A DNA stretch of 17,350 nt. It comes from JBGPHT01 sp041484525. GTDB taxonomy: Bacteria > Acidobacteriota > Terriglobia > Bryobacterales > Bryobacteraceae. Location of the stretch: the NCBI GenBank assembly GCA_041484525.1, contig JBGPHT010000163.1:1-17350 (forward strand). The letters run 5' to 3'. The notes beneath the pieces are model-generated. The model made no database searches and was not told the origin of the DNA. It worked only from the letters and a program-made list of their open reading frames with translations. Position 1 is the first letter of the stretch; each line of letters opens with the position of its first letter. The position numbers were made by a program, and so were the translations under genes. Shown here in pieces: positions 7,052-14,640 of this stretch.

Positions 7052-8155
7052 GTGGCGAGCCGGACCGATCGTAGACCGAATCCTGAAGAGCTGCTGCGCC
7101 GCGTCCAGGCGGATGAACGCCGGGAGCGGCGCGGCCGGCTCAAGGTGTTCTTGGGATACGCGTCGCGCGTCGGAAAATCGTTCCGCATGTTCGACGAGGG
7201 CCGCCGCCGCAAGGAACGCGGCCAGGATGTAGTCGTCGGCGCGGTCCAGACCGAGGTCACGCCGGATATTGAGGCTGTCCTCAAAAGCATCGACATCGTA
7301 CCCACGGTTCGCGAACGGCACGCCGGCAAGGATTACGAGGTCATCGACGTGGCCGCGCTGTTCCGCCGGCACCCCGAGGTCTGCCTGATCGACGAGCTGG
7401 CGCAGGACAACCCGCCCGGCAGCCGGAATCTGTACCGCTGGCAGGACGTGCGGAACCTGCTGGATCGCGGGATCAGCGTGATCACCGCCGTCAACCTGCA
7501 GCACATCCGCGAGCAGCAGGACCAGGTGGAACGCATCACCGGCAAGCGCGCCGCGCACAGCATCCCGACGGATTTCCTGAACGAGGCGGACGAGATCGAG
7601 GTGGTGGACGCGCCGCCCGACGCGCTGCTCGGCCGCACCGGGCGGGAGGGCGCGCCCGACCCGCAGAAGCTGGCGGAACTGCGCGAGCTGGCGCTGCTGC
7701 TGGCCGCCGACGTGGTGGACCGGCAGTTACAGCAATACCTGGAATCGAACCAGATCGCTATGGGCTGGGGCGCGCAGGAGCGGATTCTGGTCTGCCTCAC
7801 ACCGCGCAGCGATGCCGAGCCGATGCTGCGCAGCGGTCTGCGCAACACGCTGCGGTTTCACGGCGCGCTGCTGGCGGCGTACGTGGAGCAGACCGGTCTT
7901 CCGGCGGCCGATCGGGAGCGTCTCCAGTCGAACCTGGCGATGGCGCGCGAGCTCGGCGCCGAAGTGCACTGCCTCAAGGGAAGCGATTTCGCGGAAACGA
8001 TTCTCGCTTTCGCGCGTGAGCAGCGCATCACGCAGATCTTCCTCGGGCACAGTCTGCGGCAGGGGTGGCGCTTGCGGCGGACGCCTGTGGAGCGTTTGAT
8101 CGACGCCGCCGAGGAGTTCGACGTGCGCCTCTTCCCGCATGGAGGCCGGGCGTGA
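7052..8155 (+). CDS. kdpD: Kinase-less KdpD-type protein 1: KdpD N-terminal sensor domain plus Usp domain
   Basis: A 367-residue cytoplasmic protein from a GTG start (GAGGA two bases upstream). Residues about 28-225 match the KdpD osmosensitive N-terminal domain: Walker-A-like GYASRVGKS (35-43), Walker-B region CLIDELAQDNPPGSR (111-125), AVNLQHI, and FLNEADEIEVVD. Residues about 242-362 form a Usp domain (ERILVCLTPRSD to TQIFLGHSLRQGW). The protein then ends: the four membrane helices and histidine-kinase core of full KdpD (about 890 residues in E. coli) are absent. The motifs have drifted: the glycine before VGK is R, the usual DELAH is DELAQ, and the block between the sensor and Usp domains is shortened. 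It may therefore be a weak ATP binder. It is coupled to the next gene by a 4-base overlap. Confidence 0.88.
   Translation: MASRTDRRPNPEELLRRVQADERRERRGRLKVFLGYASRVGKSFRMFDEGRRRKERGQDVVVGAVQTEVTPDIEAVLKSIDIVPTVRERHAGKDYEVIDVAALFRRHPEVCLIDELAQDNPPGSRNLYRWQDVRNLLDRGISVITAVNLQHIREQQDQVERITGKRAAHSIPTDFLNEADEIEVVDAPPDALLGRTGREGAPDPQKLAELRELALLLAADVVDRQLQQYLESNQIAMGWGAQERILVCLTPRSDAEPMLRSGLRNTLRFHGALLAAYVEQTGLPAADRERLQSNLAMARELGAEVHCLKGSDFAETILAFAREQRITQIFLGHSLRQGWRLRRTPVERLIDAAEEFDVRLFPHGGRA
8141..8145 (+). promoter_or_regulatory. Ribosome binding site that fixes the second KdpD-N start
   Basis: GGAGG at 8141-8145 lies six bases before a GTG at 8152, inside the 3' end of the first KdpD-N gene. This supports starting the second protein at 8152, where the KdpD homology begins. 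The in-frame ATG at 8065 would add 29 residues of Arg-rich sequence read out of frame from the upstream gene. Confidence 0.75.
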
Positions 8156-9225
8156 GGGGCCGCCTCAAGATTTACCTCGGTTATGCGGCGGGGGTGGGAA
8201 AAACCTACCGCATGCTGGATGAGGCGCAGGCGCTGCGGCAGGCGGGCGTGGACGTCGCGATCGGCTACTTCGAGCCGCACGGACGCAAGGAGACCATCGC
8301 CAAGACCGAAGGCATCGAGGTGATTCCGCGCCGCACGATCGAGTATGCCGGCGCGAAGTTCGAAGAGATGGACACCGATGCCATGCTGCGACGGAAGCCC
8401 ACCGTGGCCGTGGTCGACGAATTCGCCCACACCAATGTGCCCGGCGCCGGACCGTTGAAGCGCTGGGAGGATGTCCGCACTCTGCTCGAGGCCGGGATCG
8501 ACGTTCTAACCACGCTCAACGTCCAGCACCTCGAAAGCCTCAACGATCAGGTCTGGCAGATGACGGGAGTGCGCGTCCGCGAGACCATCCCCGACTGGGT
8601 GGTGGATGAGGCGGACGAGGTGGTGCTGGTGGACGTCACGCCGCGCGCGCTACGCAACCGCCTGGAGCGCGGCGTGGTCTATTCGCAGGACAAGGCTCAG
8701 CAGGCGATGGAGAATTTCTTCACCGAGGGCAACCTGGCGGCGCTTCGCGAAATGGCTTTGCGGCATACGGCGCACGAGGTGGAGGAAAAGCTGCGTCCGG
8801 CGCGCGAGGAGCCCGCCGCCGGCATGTCCCGCTCCAGCCAGAAAGAGCAAAAAGAGCGCATCCTGATCTGTCTGACGGGGAGCCCGTCTTCGGCGATCCT
8901 GCTTCGCCGCGGGAAGCGCGTGGCCGATTACCTGCAGGCCGACTGCCTGGCGATTCACGTGGCCGCCGGGCCGGGCGACCGCGAAGCCGTGGACCGCCAC
9001 ATCAGCTTCGCCCGCAACCTGCGGATCGAGACCACCATCCTCGAAGCCGCGGATGTGCCGGACGCGATCGCGGAGTTTGCGCGCTCCCACCGCGTCACCC
9101 AGATCTTCATGGGCCGCTCCCATCCGCCGCCCTGGTGGCGTTGGTTTGAAGAGACCATCGTCCAGCGTGTGGTGCGGCAGGCTCGAGATATGCAGATTAC
9201 GATTGTGGCGGAACGCCGCCGTTAA
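8152..9225 (+). CDS. kdpD: Kinase-less KdpD-type protein 2: KdpD N-terminal sensor domain plus Usp domain
   Basis: A 357-residue cytoplasmic protein. The GTG start overlaps the previous stop (GTGA). It begins directly with the KdpD domain: Walker-A region GYAAGVGKT (10-18), VVDEFAHTNVPG (87-98), TTLNVQHLESLND (121-133), RETIPDWVVDEADEVVLVDV (144-163) and the linker block NFFTEGNLAALREMALR (189-205). All are close to canonical KdpD. Residues about 236-355 form a Usp domain (KERILICLTGSPSS to TQIFMGRSH). Like its neighbour it lacks membrane helices, the phospho-acceptor histidine region and the ATPase kinase domain. The reading frame ends naturally and no kinase remnant follows before the next gene. 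Truncated KdpD proteins of this kind are known in some cyanobacteria and Deinococcus. This copy looks fully conserved and may be the active sensor or effector of the pair. Confidence 0.9.
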   Translation: MRGRLKIYLGYAAGVGKTYRMLDEAQALRQAGVDVAIGYFEPHGRKETIAKTEGIEVIPRRTIEYAGAKFEEMDTDAMLRRKPTVAVVDEFAHTNVPGAGPLKRWEDVRTLLEAGIDVLTTLNVQHLESLNDQVWQMTGVRVRETIPDWVVDEADEVVLVDVTPRALRNRLERGVVYSQDKAQQAMENFFTEGNLAALREMALRHTAHEVEEKLRPAREEPAAGMSRSSQKEQKERILICLTGSPSSAILLRRGKRVADYLQADCLAIHVAAGPGDREAVDRHISFARNLRIETTILEAADVPDAIAEFARSHRVTQIFMGRSHPPPWWRWFEETIVQRVVRQARDMQITIVAERRR

Positions 9226-9243
9226 GGCTACCATGGTCTTCGC

Positions 9244-10077
9244 ATGACGCGACTGTGGCTGCTTGCCGCCGTTTTCTGTCTACCCGGGTATGGTGCTGCC
9301 GATCCGCCCGAGATCGAGCAGGCGGTCGCGCGGCTCTACAATTTCGATTTCAGCGCCAGTCACGAAATGCTGAATCGCGCGATCGGCACGCGTCCGCGGG
9401 ATCCGCTGCCGTATTCGCTGCGGGCGTCCGCGTATCTTTTTTCGGAGCTGGACCGGCTGGGAATCCTGGAGAGCGAGTTCTTTATCGACGACAAGCAGAT
9501 CATCGAAAAGAAGAAGCTGCAACCCGACTCGAATGTGCGCACCCGGTTTCAAAAGGCGCTTGAAGACGCGCAGGGCCGCGCCGATGCCGCGCTGCAAGCC
9601 GATCCCAACAATCGCGAGGCGCTGTTCGCCATGTGCATCGCGCAAGGCGTCACTACGGATTACATGGCTCTGGTCGAGAAGAAGCAGTTCCAGAGCCTCT
9701 CGCCGGCGCGCAAGTCGAACGACTTCGCGCAGCGCCTGCTCAAGCTGGAGCCGTCGTATTACGACGCTTACATCAGCACCGGGATTTCGGAGTACATGCT
9801 GGGCTCGCTGCCGTTTTTCATTCGCTGGTTCGTGCACTTCGACAACGTGAACGGCAACAAGCAGCGCGGCGTGGAAAATCTGCAGTTAGTGGCGCGCCAG
9901 GGCCGCTACTTCAAACCGTTCGCCAAGATTTTGCTGGGGATTATCGCGCTGCGCGAGAAGAAGCCGCAGGAGGCGCAGCGGCTACTCGTGGAACTGGCGC
10001 ACGAGTACCCCGACAATCCGCTGTTCCGCAAGGAGTTGGTGAAACTGAACTCGAAGTTAGGAGTGGCGGCGAATTAA
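9244..10077 (+). CDS. Secreted TPR-like repeat protein
   Basis: A 277-residue protein with a signal peptide (MTRLWLLAAVFCLPGYGAA) and mostly helical, TPR-like content: repeats built around RPRDPLPYSLRASAYLF, ALQADPNNREALFAMCIAQG, KLEPSYYDAYISTGISEYML and AQRLLVELAHEYPDNPLF. A short hydrophobic aromatic stretch (SLPFFIRWFVHF) lies near residue 185. It probably acts in the periplasm or at the membrane as a protein-binding scaffold; no specific partner can be named. It starts 18 bases after the second KdpD-N gene, so it may be co-transcribed with it, but a link to potassium uptake is not shown. It converges on the lytic transglycosylase. Confidence 0.75.
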   Translation: MTRLWLLAAVFCLPGYGAADPPEIEQAVARLYNFDFSASHEMLNRAIGTRPRDPLPYSLRASAYLFSELDRLGILESEFFIDDKQIIEKKKLQPDSNVRTRFQKALEDAQGRADAALQADPNNREALFAMCIAQGVTTDYMALVEKKQFQSLSPARKSNDFAQRLLKLEPSYYDAYISTGISEYMLGSLPFFIRWFVHFDNVNGNKQRGVENLQLVARQGRYFKPFAKILLGIIALREKKPQEAQRLLVELAHEYPDNPLFRKELVKLNSKLGVAAN

Positions 10078-10081
10078 GGTT

Positions 10082-10155
10082 AATTTCGGGGACAGGCTAC
10101 ACAACCTCGAAATTTGGGGTTCAATTTCGAGGTTGTGTAGCCTGTCCCCGAAATT
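10082..10155. repeat. Perfect 33-bp inverted repeat, REP/RAYT-type element
   Basis: Left arm 10082-10114 starts AATTTCGGGGACAGGCTAC. Right arm 10123-10155 is its exact reverse complement. The loop is 8 bases (10115-10122). The pairing continues outward with one mismatch. The GGGGACAGGCTAC core looks like the REP palindromes associated with Y1/REP (RAYT) transposases, abundant between genes in many environmental bacteria; that link is from memory. It lies between two convergent genes, a usual REP location, and could act as a two-way transcript terminator or mRNA stabiliser. No transposase gene is in the window. Confidence 0.85.
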
Positions 10156-10795
10156 GACTGGTCGTGGCGTCTTCCTTTTTCAACTTTCCGTCGATGCGCC
10201 TGATGTAATCGTAAGTCTCGCGATAGGGCGGGACCCCGTGGTATTTATCCACCGCGCCCGGGCCCGCGTTGTAGGCGGCCAGTGCGTGCCAGAGCTTGCC
10301 CTCGTATTTCACCAGCAGATCGCGCAGGTAGCGCGTACCGGCATCGACGTTTTGCGCCGGGTCGTGCGGATCGGCGCCCAGAGTCTGCGCCGTTCCCGGC
10401 ATCAGTTGCATCAGTCCGATCGCGCCCTTGGGTGACACCGCGTCAGTATGGAAGCCCGATTCGGCGGCGATCAAGCTGCGCACCAGCTTGCGGTCGAGCC
10501 CGTACCGGTCGGCGGCGGCATCCGCCAGTTCGACGGGCGTGAGAGCGGGCATCGAGTTCGCCACCGGCGCTGGTTCGGGCGGTTTAGGGGCAGGCACGGC
10601 GGCCTCTTCGACTTCAAAGCTTCGCACCTGCGTCACGTCCATTTCGATGTCGCCCGCGCCGACGAACAACCGCACCTTCGATCCGTCCAGCTCATGACGA
10701 TCGACGCGCATACGCGATCCGTTGGCGAGAACGGCATACTCGCCCGCCAACGCCGGAATCGCAGCCAGACACAAAAAGAGTCCCAGGGAATACAT
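10121..10795 (-). CDS. Secreted lytic transglycosylase (SLT domain)
   Basis: A 224-residue protein with a signal peptide (MYSLGLFLCLAAIPALAG), a small beta-rich segment (about 19-62), a Pro-rich linker (68-78) and a C-terminal SLT domain (about 88-205). Catalytic Glu is E112 in LIAAESGFHTDAVS. The family motifs GAIGLMQLMPGTA, YLRDLLVKY and ALAAYNAGPGAVDKY are all present. It cleaves peptidoglycan glycan strands in the periplasm, giving 1,6-anhydro ends. The last 11 residues (QFRGQATQPRN) and the stop are encoded by the right arm of the 33-bp inverted repeat, so the natural C-terminus was probably altered by that element. The catalytic domain is complete. Confidence 0.92.
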   Translation of the reverse strand: MYSLGLFLCLAAIPALAGEYAVLANGSRMRVDRHELDGSKVRLFVGAGDIEMDVTQVRSFEVEEAAVPAPKPPEPAPVANSMPALTPVELADAAADRYGLDRKLVRSLIAAESGFHTDAVSPKGAIGLMQLMPGTAQTLGADPHDPAQNVDAGTRYLRDLLVKYEGKLWHALAAYNAGPGAVDKYHGVPPYRETYDYIRRIDGKLKKEDATTSQFRGQATQPRN

Positions 10796-10886
10796 GAAAA
10801 CCTGTTCTTCTATTGTGACGCATTTAGCCCTCGCAACGTGCAGGCCTCCCGCAAGGCTGGTATCTTAGAGAGTCACCCCCGTCGGT
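10796..10886. promoter_or_regulatory. Divergent intergenic region between lytic transglycosylase and glucan phosphorylase
   Basis: A 91-base gap that must serve both divergent genes. On the + strand TGGTATCTT at 10858-10866 resembles an extended -10, without a clear -35. On the - strand an AGG lies about six bases before the transglycosylase ATG. The promoter calls are weak. Confidence 0.3.
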
Positions 10887-13433
10887 ATGCCCTTTCATAT
10901 CCAGCCACTTCGGGAATTTCTCGTTCGCCCGGCGCTGCCTGTTTCGCTGTCGCGCATGACCGAACTGGCGTACAACATTCTATGGAGCTGGCAGCCGATG
11001 ATTCGCGCCGTGTTCCGCCGCCTCGATCCGGCGCTCTGGCGGGAATGCGGCTATAACCCGGTACTCATGCTGGGCCGAGTGCCGCAGGCGGCGTTGGAAC
11101 GCGCCGGTTCCGATCCGCGCTACCTGGCGCTGTACCGCATGGCGTGCGAAACCTACGACGCCCGCGTACAGAAGAGCGCGCCCGCTCCCGATGGAAAACT
11201 CATCGCCTATTTTTCCGCCGAGTACGGTTTGACCGAGTGCCTGCCGGTCTACTCCGGCGGCTTGGGGATTCTATCGGGCGACCACTTGAAGTCGTCGAGC
11301 GATCAGGATTATCCGCTCATCGGCCTCGGACTGCTCTACCAGCAGGGTTACTTCCGGCAGTATCTGAATCCGGACGGATGGCAGCAGGAACGCTATCCGA
11401 TGAACGATTTCTACACTCTGCCGCTGGTTCCGGTGAAGGACGCCGAGGGGCACGATCTGAAGGTCACGGTGAAGCTGCCCACCGGCAACATATTTATCCA
11501 GGTGTGGAAACTGGACGTGGGCCGGATCACGCTCTACCTGCTCGACACCAACATTCCCGAGAATGTCCTGCCGCAGGATCGCGACATCACGGACTCGCTC
11601 TACGGCGGCGACATCGACACCCGCATCCGGCAGGAGATCGTGCTCGGAATCGGCGGCACGCGCGCCCTCAAGGCCATGGGGTTGAAGCCCACGGTGTACC
11701 ACATGAACGAGGGCCACTCGGCGTTCCTCGCCCTCGAGCAGATCCGGCTCTACATGCGCGACGAGAAACTCACGTATGAGGAATCGCTCGAGGCCGCGCG
11801 CACCAGCAACGTCTTCACCACCCACACACCCGTGCCGGCCGGCATCGATCTCTTCGACCCCGGCCTGATGTATCACTACTTCTCGGAGTATTGCGCCGAG
11901 GTGGGCATCGACTTCCAGCAGTTGATGGCGCTCGGGCGCCGCAATTGCTTCAACCGCGACGAACGGTTTTCCATGGCGGTGCTGGCGCTGAATACGTCGT
12001 CGTACCGCAACGCCGTGAGCCGGCTGCACCGGCAGATCTCGCAGGAGATGTTCCACGACCTGTGGCCGCAACTGCCGGTTTGGGAGGTGCCCATCACGTC
12101 GATCACCAACGGCGTGCACCTGCCCAGTTGGCTGAACGGCGATCTGGCGTCTTTCTACGACCAGTATCTGCAGCCCGATTGGCGCGATCGTTTCAATGAG
12201 CCGGGCGTGTGGGAGCAGATCAAAGAGATTCCCGATGAAGAACTGCACGAGGTGCATCGTCGGCGAAAACGGCGGCTGGTGAACTTCGTGCGCGAGCGGC
12301 AGCACTCGTCGGCGCTGCGGCGGCAGGCCCCGGCGGCGGAGGTCCGGCGCGCCAGCGAGGTGCTCGATCCGAACGCATTCACCATCGGGTTCGCGCGCCG
12401 CTTCGCCACGTACAAGCGCGCGACTCTGCTGTTCCGCGACGTGGAGCGGCTCAAGCGAACCCTGCTGAATAAGGACATGCCGGTGCAGATCGTGATTGCC
12501 GGCAAGGCGCATCCGAAGGACCAGCCGGGGAAGAGCTATATCCGCGAAATCGTGCAGCTTTCGCGCGATCCGGACCTTTGGAAGCATGTGGTCTTCCTGG
12601 AAGACTACGACATGAAGGTGGGTCGCGAACTGGTGCAGGGCGTGGACCTGTGGTTGAACAATCCGCGCCGCGGCGAGGAAGCCTGCGGCACCAGCGGGAT
12701 GAAGGCCGCGATGAACGGCGTGCTCAACCTCAGCATCCTGGACGGCTGGTGGGACGAAGCCTACGAGCACGCGGGCGGTTGGGCCATCGGCGATCGTGAG
12801 CCGTATTCGGAAGACCAGGACGCGCTGCACGCCAGCGCCATTCACTATCTGCTCGAAAACGACATCGTGCCGATGTTTTACGAGCGCCGCGATCAGACGC
12901 CGCGCGAGTGGATGCGCCGCGTGAAGCAGTCGCTGATGTACATCAGCCCGCAGTTCGACTGCCGCCGCATGGTGCGCGAGTACAAGACGGAGTTATACGA
13001 TCCCGCCCACCAGCAGCACGTTCGCACGCTCCAGGAGAATTACCGGGCGGTCCGCGAGAAGGTGAAGTGGAACGCGCGCGTCCGGGAGGTATGGGATCGC
13101 GTGAGATTCGTGGAGGACGGTCCTGGCCCCGCGGGTTCGGTGATCAGCGGGCAGCCCATGCTGATGCGCACCGCGGTGGAACTGGCGGGCCTCACGCCGG
13201 AGGATGTTCGCGTCGAACTGGTGCTGGGGCGGATCGACAGTAACGGTCATCTGGAGGACACCGAAGTGCTCGTGCTGCCGCCGGTAGAGCAGCAGGGTTC
13301 GCTCGCGATTTTCGCCAAGGACGTGGTACCGGAACGGACCGGGCGGCTGGGTTATGCCCTACGAGTTAGCCCCAACCATTTCGACGATCCGCTAACCCGG
13401 CCGTGTAACAGTCTGCTGAAATGGAGTTCGTAG
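10887..13433 (+). CDS. glgP: Alpha-glucan (glycogen) phosphorylase
   Basis: An 848-residue cytosolic enzyme that releases glucose-1-phosphate from glycogen-type glucans using phosphate. The N-terminus (about 15-115, TELAYNILWSWQPMIRAVF) matches the DUF3417 region of the TIGR02094 alpha-glucan family phosphorylases. The body carries GGLGILSGDHLKSSSD, NEGHSAFLALEQIR, TNGVHLPSWL, FARRFATYKRATLLF and AGKAHPKDQPG. The pyridoxal-phosphate site EACGTSGMKAAMNG puts the cofactor lysine at K606. The C-terminal ~120 residues form a beta-rich tail typical of this subgroup. The ATG at 10887 is followed directly by family-like sequence, although the upstream ribosome site is weak. It appears monocistronic. 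Confidence 0.95.
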   Translation: MPFHIQPLREFLVRPALPVSLSRMTELAYNILWSWQPMIRAVFRRLDPALWRECGYNPVLMLGRVPQAALERAGSDPRYLALYRMACETYDARVQKSAPAPDGKLIAYFSAEYGLTECLPVYSGGLGILSGDHLKSSSDQDYPLIGLGLLYQQGYFRQYLNPDGWQQERYPMNDFYTLPLVPVKDAEGHDLKVTVKLPTGNIFIQVWKLDVGRITLYLLDTNIPENVLPQDRDITDSLYGGDIDTRIRQEIVLGIGGTRALKAMGLKPTVYHMNEGHSAFLALEQIRLYMRDEKLTYEESLEAARTSNVFTTHTPVPAGIDLFDPGLMYHYFSEYCAEVGIDFQQLMALGRRNCFNRDERFSMAVLALNTSSYRNAVSRLHRQISQEMFHDLWPQLPVWEVPITSITNGVHLPSWLNGDLASFYDQYLQPDWRDRFNEPGVWEQIKEIPDEELHEVHRRRKRRLVNFVRERQHSSALRRQAPAAEVRRASEVLDPNAFTIGFARRFATYKRATLLFRDVERLKRTLLNKDMPVQIVIAGKAHPKDQPGKSYIREIVQLSRDPDLWKHVVFLEDYDMKVGRELVQGVDLWLNNPRRGEEACGTSGMKAAMNGVLNLSILDGWWDEAYEHAGGWAIGDREPYSEDQDALHASAIHYLLENDIVPMFYERRDQTPREWMRRVKQSLMYISPQFDCRRMVREYKTELYDPAHQQHVRTLQENYRAVREKVKWNARVREVWDRVRFVEDGPGPAGSVISGQPMLMRTAVELAGLTPEDVRVELVLGRIDSNGHLEDTEVLVLPPVEQQGSLAIFAKDVVPERTGRLGYALRVSPNHFDDPLTRPCNSLLKWSS

Positions 13434-13720
13434 GCAGTACTTATGGACTTCCCAGTGTAATTTCGGAGTACACTTCTGTCCCGATTTGTGGTACATATGA
13501 GTTTGCAAGCAATAGCGGGTTCCGAAACCTGTTAGCAAGTAGCGCCTCGGTCCCGCACAGCCCCCCCGGTAAACCCACGCTTATCGTCGTAGCCACGTCT
13601 CGCAATGCGGCTTTCGTGGGATTCGAAGGGTGTTGCAAACACCCGGGCGCATCTGGATTCGTAACGGGTTTTTCGCAGATCTTTCACTTTCGCCCTGCAA
13701 TTCACGGAGCAAATCTCCCC
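13434..13720. other. 287-base gene-free stretch with small palindromes
   Basis: No credible gene lies here. It contains AGTGTA...TACACT (13453-13473) and a 7-bp hairpin GGGTGTT-GCA-AACACCC (13628-13644). Neither is followed by a T-run, so neither is a clear terminator. The stretch probably holds the 3' untranslated region of glgP and the promoter of the zinc-ribbon gene. Confidence 0.5.
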
Positions 13721-14206
13721 ATGGACAACGACCGTAAGTACAGGCAACACGGGTACATGGATTCGGATCGGGATTCCAAAGGGTATCGCGACGGTTCCAA
13801 ACCCCCCGGCCTTCGCCCACCTCTTGATGTAACCGGCCCCCGGCTTCCCCGCCTGGTCCAGCACGTCGCAGCCTCCCGTTGCTTCAACTGCTCCACGTCC
13901 CTTCCCCCCGGAACGGACTACACCGGGAACTGCCCCAAGTGCAACACCGAGCTTCATTGCTGTAAACAGTGCACTCACTTCGAGCCGTCCACCCGTTTCC
14001 AATGCCTTAAGCCCATTCCAGTGCGGCTTCCCTTGAAGGACAAGGCCAACGAGTGCACGCTGTTCGCGCCGCGCGTTACCGTCGCCCGCGACGGCACGGC
14101 CAACGGTCCGGCGCCCGCGCCCTCGGTTCCGATGGGTAATCATCCCGCCCCGCGGAACGCCGACGACGCGCGCAACGCCTTCGACAGGCTCTTCAAGAAG
14201 TCGTAG
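13721..14206 (+). CDS. Zinc-ribbon protein of unknown function
   Basis: A 161-residue protein starting at the ATG at 13721, with GGAG about 12 bases upstream. A longer open frame reaches back to 13421, but that part overlaps glgP and reads as non-coding. The N-terminus is polar and disordered-looking. The centre is cysteine-rich: CFNC (54-57), CPKC (71-74), HCCKQC (79-84), and single Cys at 95 and 112. This is consistent with one or two structural zinc sites. The C-terminus is Pro/Ala-rich, then DDARNAFDRLFKKS. The CxxC/CCxxC pattern suggests a conserved zinc-ribbon protein binding protein or nucleic acid. It is followed after 4 bases by the truncated membrane-protein gene, so the two were probably an operon. 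Confidence 0.75.
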   Translation: MDNDRKYRQHGYMDSDRDSKGYRDGSKPPGLRPPLDVTGPRLPRLVQHVAASRCFNCSTSLPPGTDYTGNCPKCNTELHCCKQCTHFEPSTRFQCLKPIPVRLPLKDKANECTLFAPRVTVARDGTANGPAPAPSVPMGNHPAPRNADDARNAFDRLFKKS

Positions 14207-14210
14207 CCCG

Positions 14211-14417
14211 GTGGGCATCGGGCACGTGGCGATCGGGCTCGGACTCAAGTCCGCGGATCGCCGTAGCAATGCCGGTCTCCTGATCTTCGCCGCCCTGTTT
14301 GCCGATTTCCTGCTTGGCTGCTTCGCGCTCGCCGGATGGGAATCCTACCAAGTCCCGCGGGATTACGCTCACAAACATTACCTCCTGTTCACGTTTCCTT
14401 GGTCCCACGGTCAATAA
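14211..14417 (+). pseudogene. Truncated membrane protein gene (N-terminal 68 residues only)
   Basis: A GTG start four bases after the zinc-ribbon stop begins MGIGHVAIGLGLKSADR, then a membrane helix (GLLIFAALFADFLLGCFALA) and the conserved-looking HKHYLLFTFPWSHG. The frame then stops abruptly (SHGQ, TAA). Intact proteins of this style, as I recall them, continue with several more membrane helices after the SHG motif. None of the three frames after 14417 gives hydrophobic sequence, so this looks like loss of the 3' part rather than a simple frameshift. The histidines in GHVA and SHG recall YdjM-like membrane proteins, but that assignment is tentative. Confidence 0.6.
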
Positions 14418-14640
14418 CACTGGGCGACTGCCCGCGTGTAATCACCGGGCAGGCACCTGCCGCAGGCACTTCCACGAGTCGCCGACTACGCGGCCAGATG
14501 CATTGCCGGGCACAGGCCGCGTTGGCGGATACACGCGCGCCTCCGCAGCCGCAACGTACTCAAGCAGTCATCGCTACGAGCGCTTGGGGTGCGTAATCGC
14601 CACTTGATATAGGGCTGGAAAAGGGTAAGATGCCAAGCAG
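14418..14640. other. 223-base stretch without a gene, left part of a probable inserted segment
   Basis: No open frame here reads as a credible protein. It includes a short perfect hairpin, GGCAGG-CA-CCTGCC, near 14448-14461. Homology to the membrane protein appears to end at its left border. It leads into a gene whose composition differs from its neighbours. The boundary is judged by eye. Confidence 0.45.

Noticed and set aside
8065..8151. Upstream ATG for the second KdpD-N protein
   Set aside because: It would add Arg-rich out-of-frame sequence from the preceding gene; the GTG at 8152 has a GGAGG site and starts at the domain boundary.
10078..10160. Complete insertion sequence at the inverted repeat
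   Set aside because: Only an 8-base loop lies between the arms; there is no transposase and no target duplication could be identified.
13628..13644. Hairpin GGGTGTT/AACACCC as glgP terminator
   Set aside because: It is about 195 bases after the stop and no T-run follows on either strand.
13421..13720. 100-codon N-terminal extension of the zinc-ribbon protein, overlapping glgP
   Set aside because: The sequence has no coding character, the ATG at 13721 is better placed, and intergenic palindromes fall within the extension.
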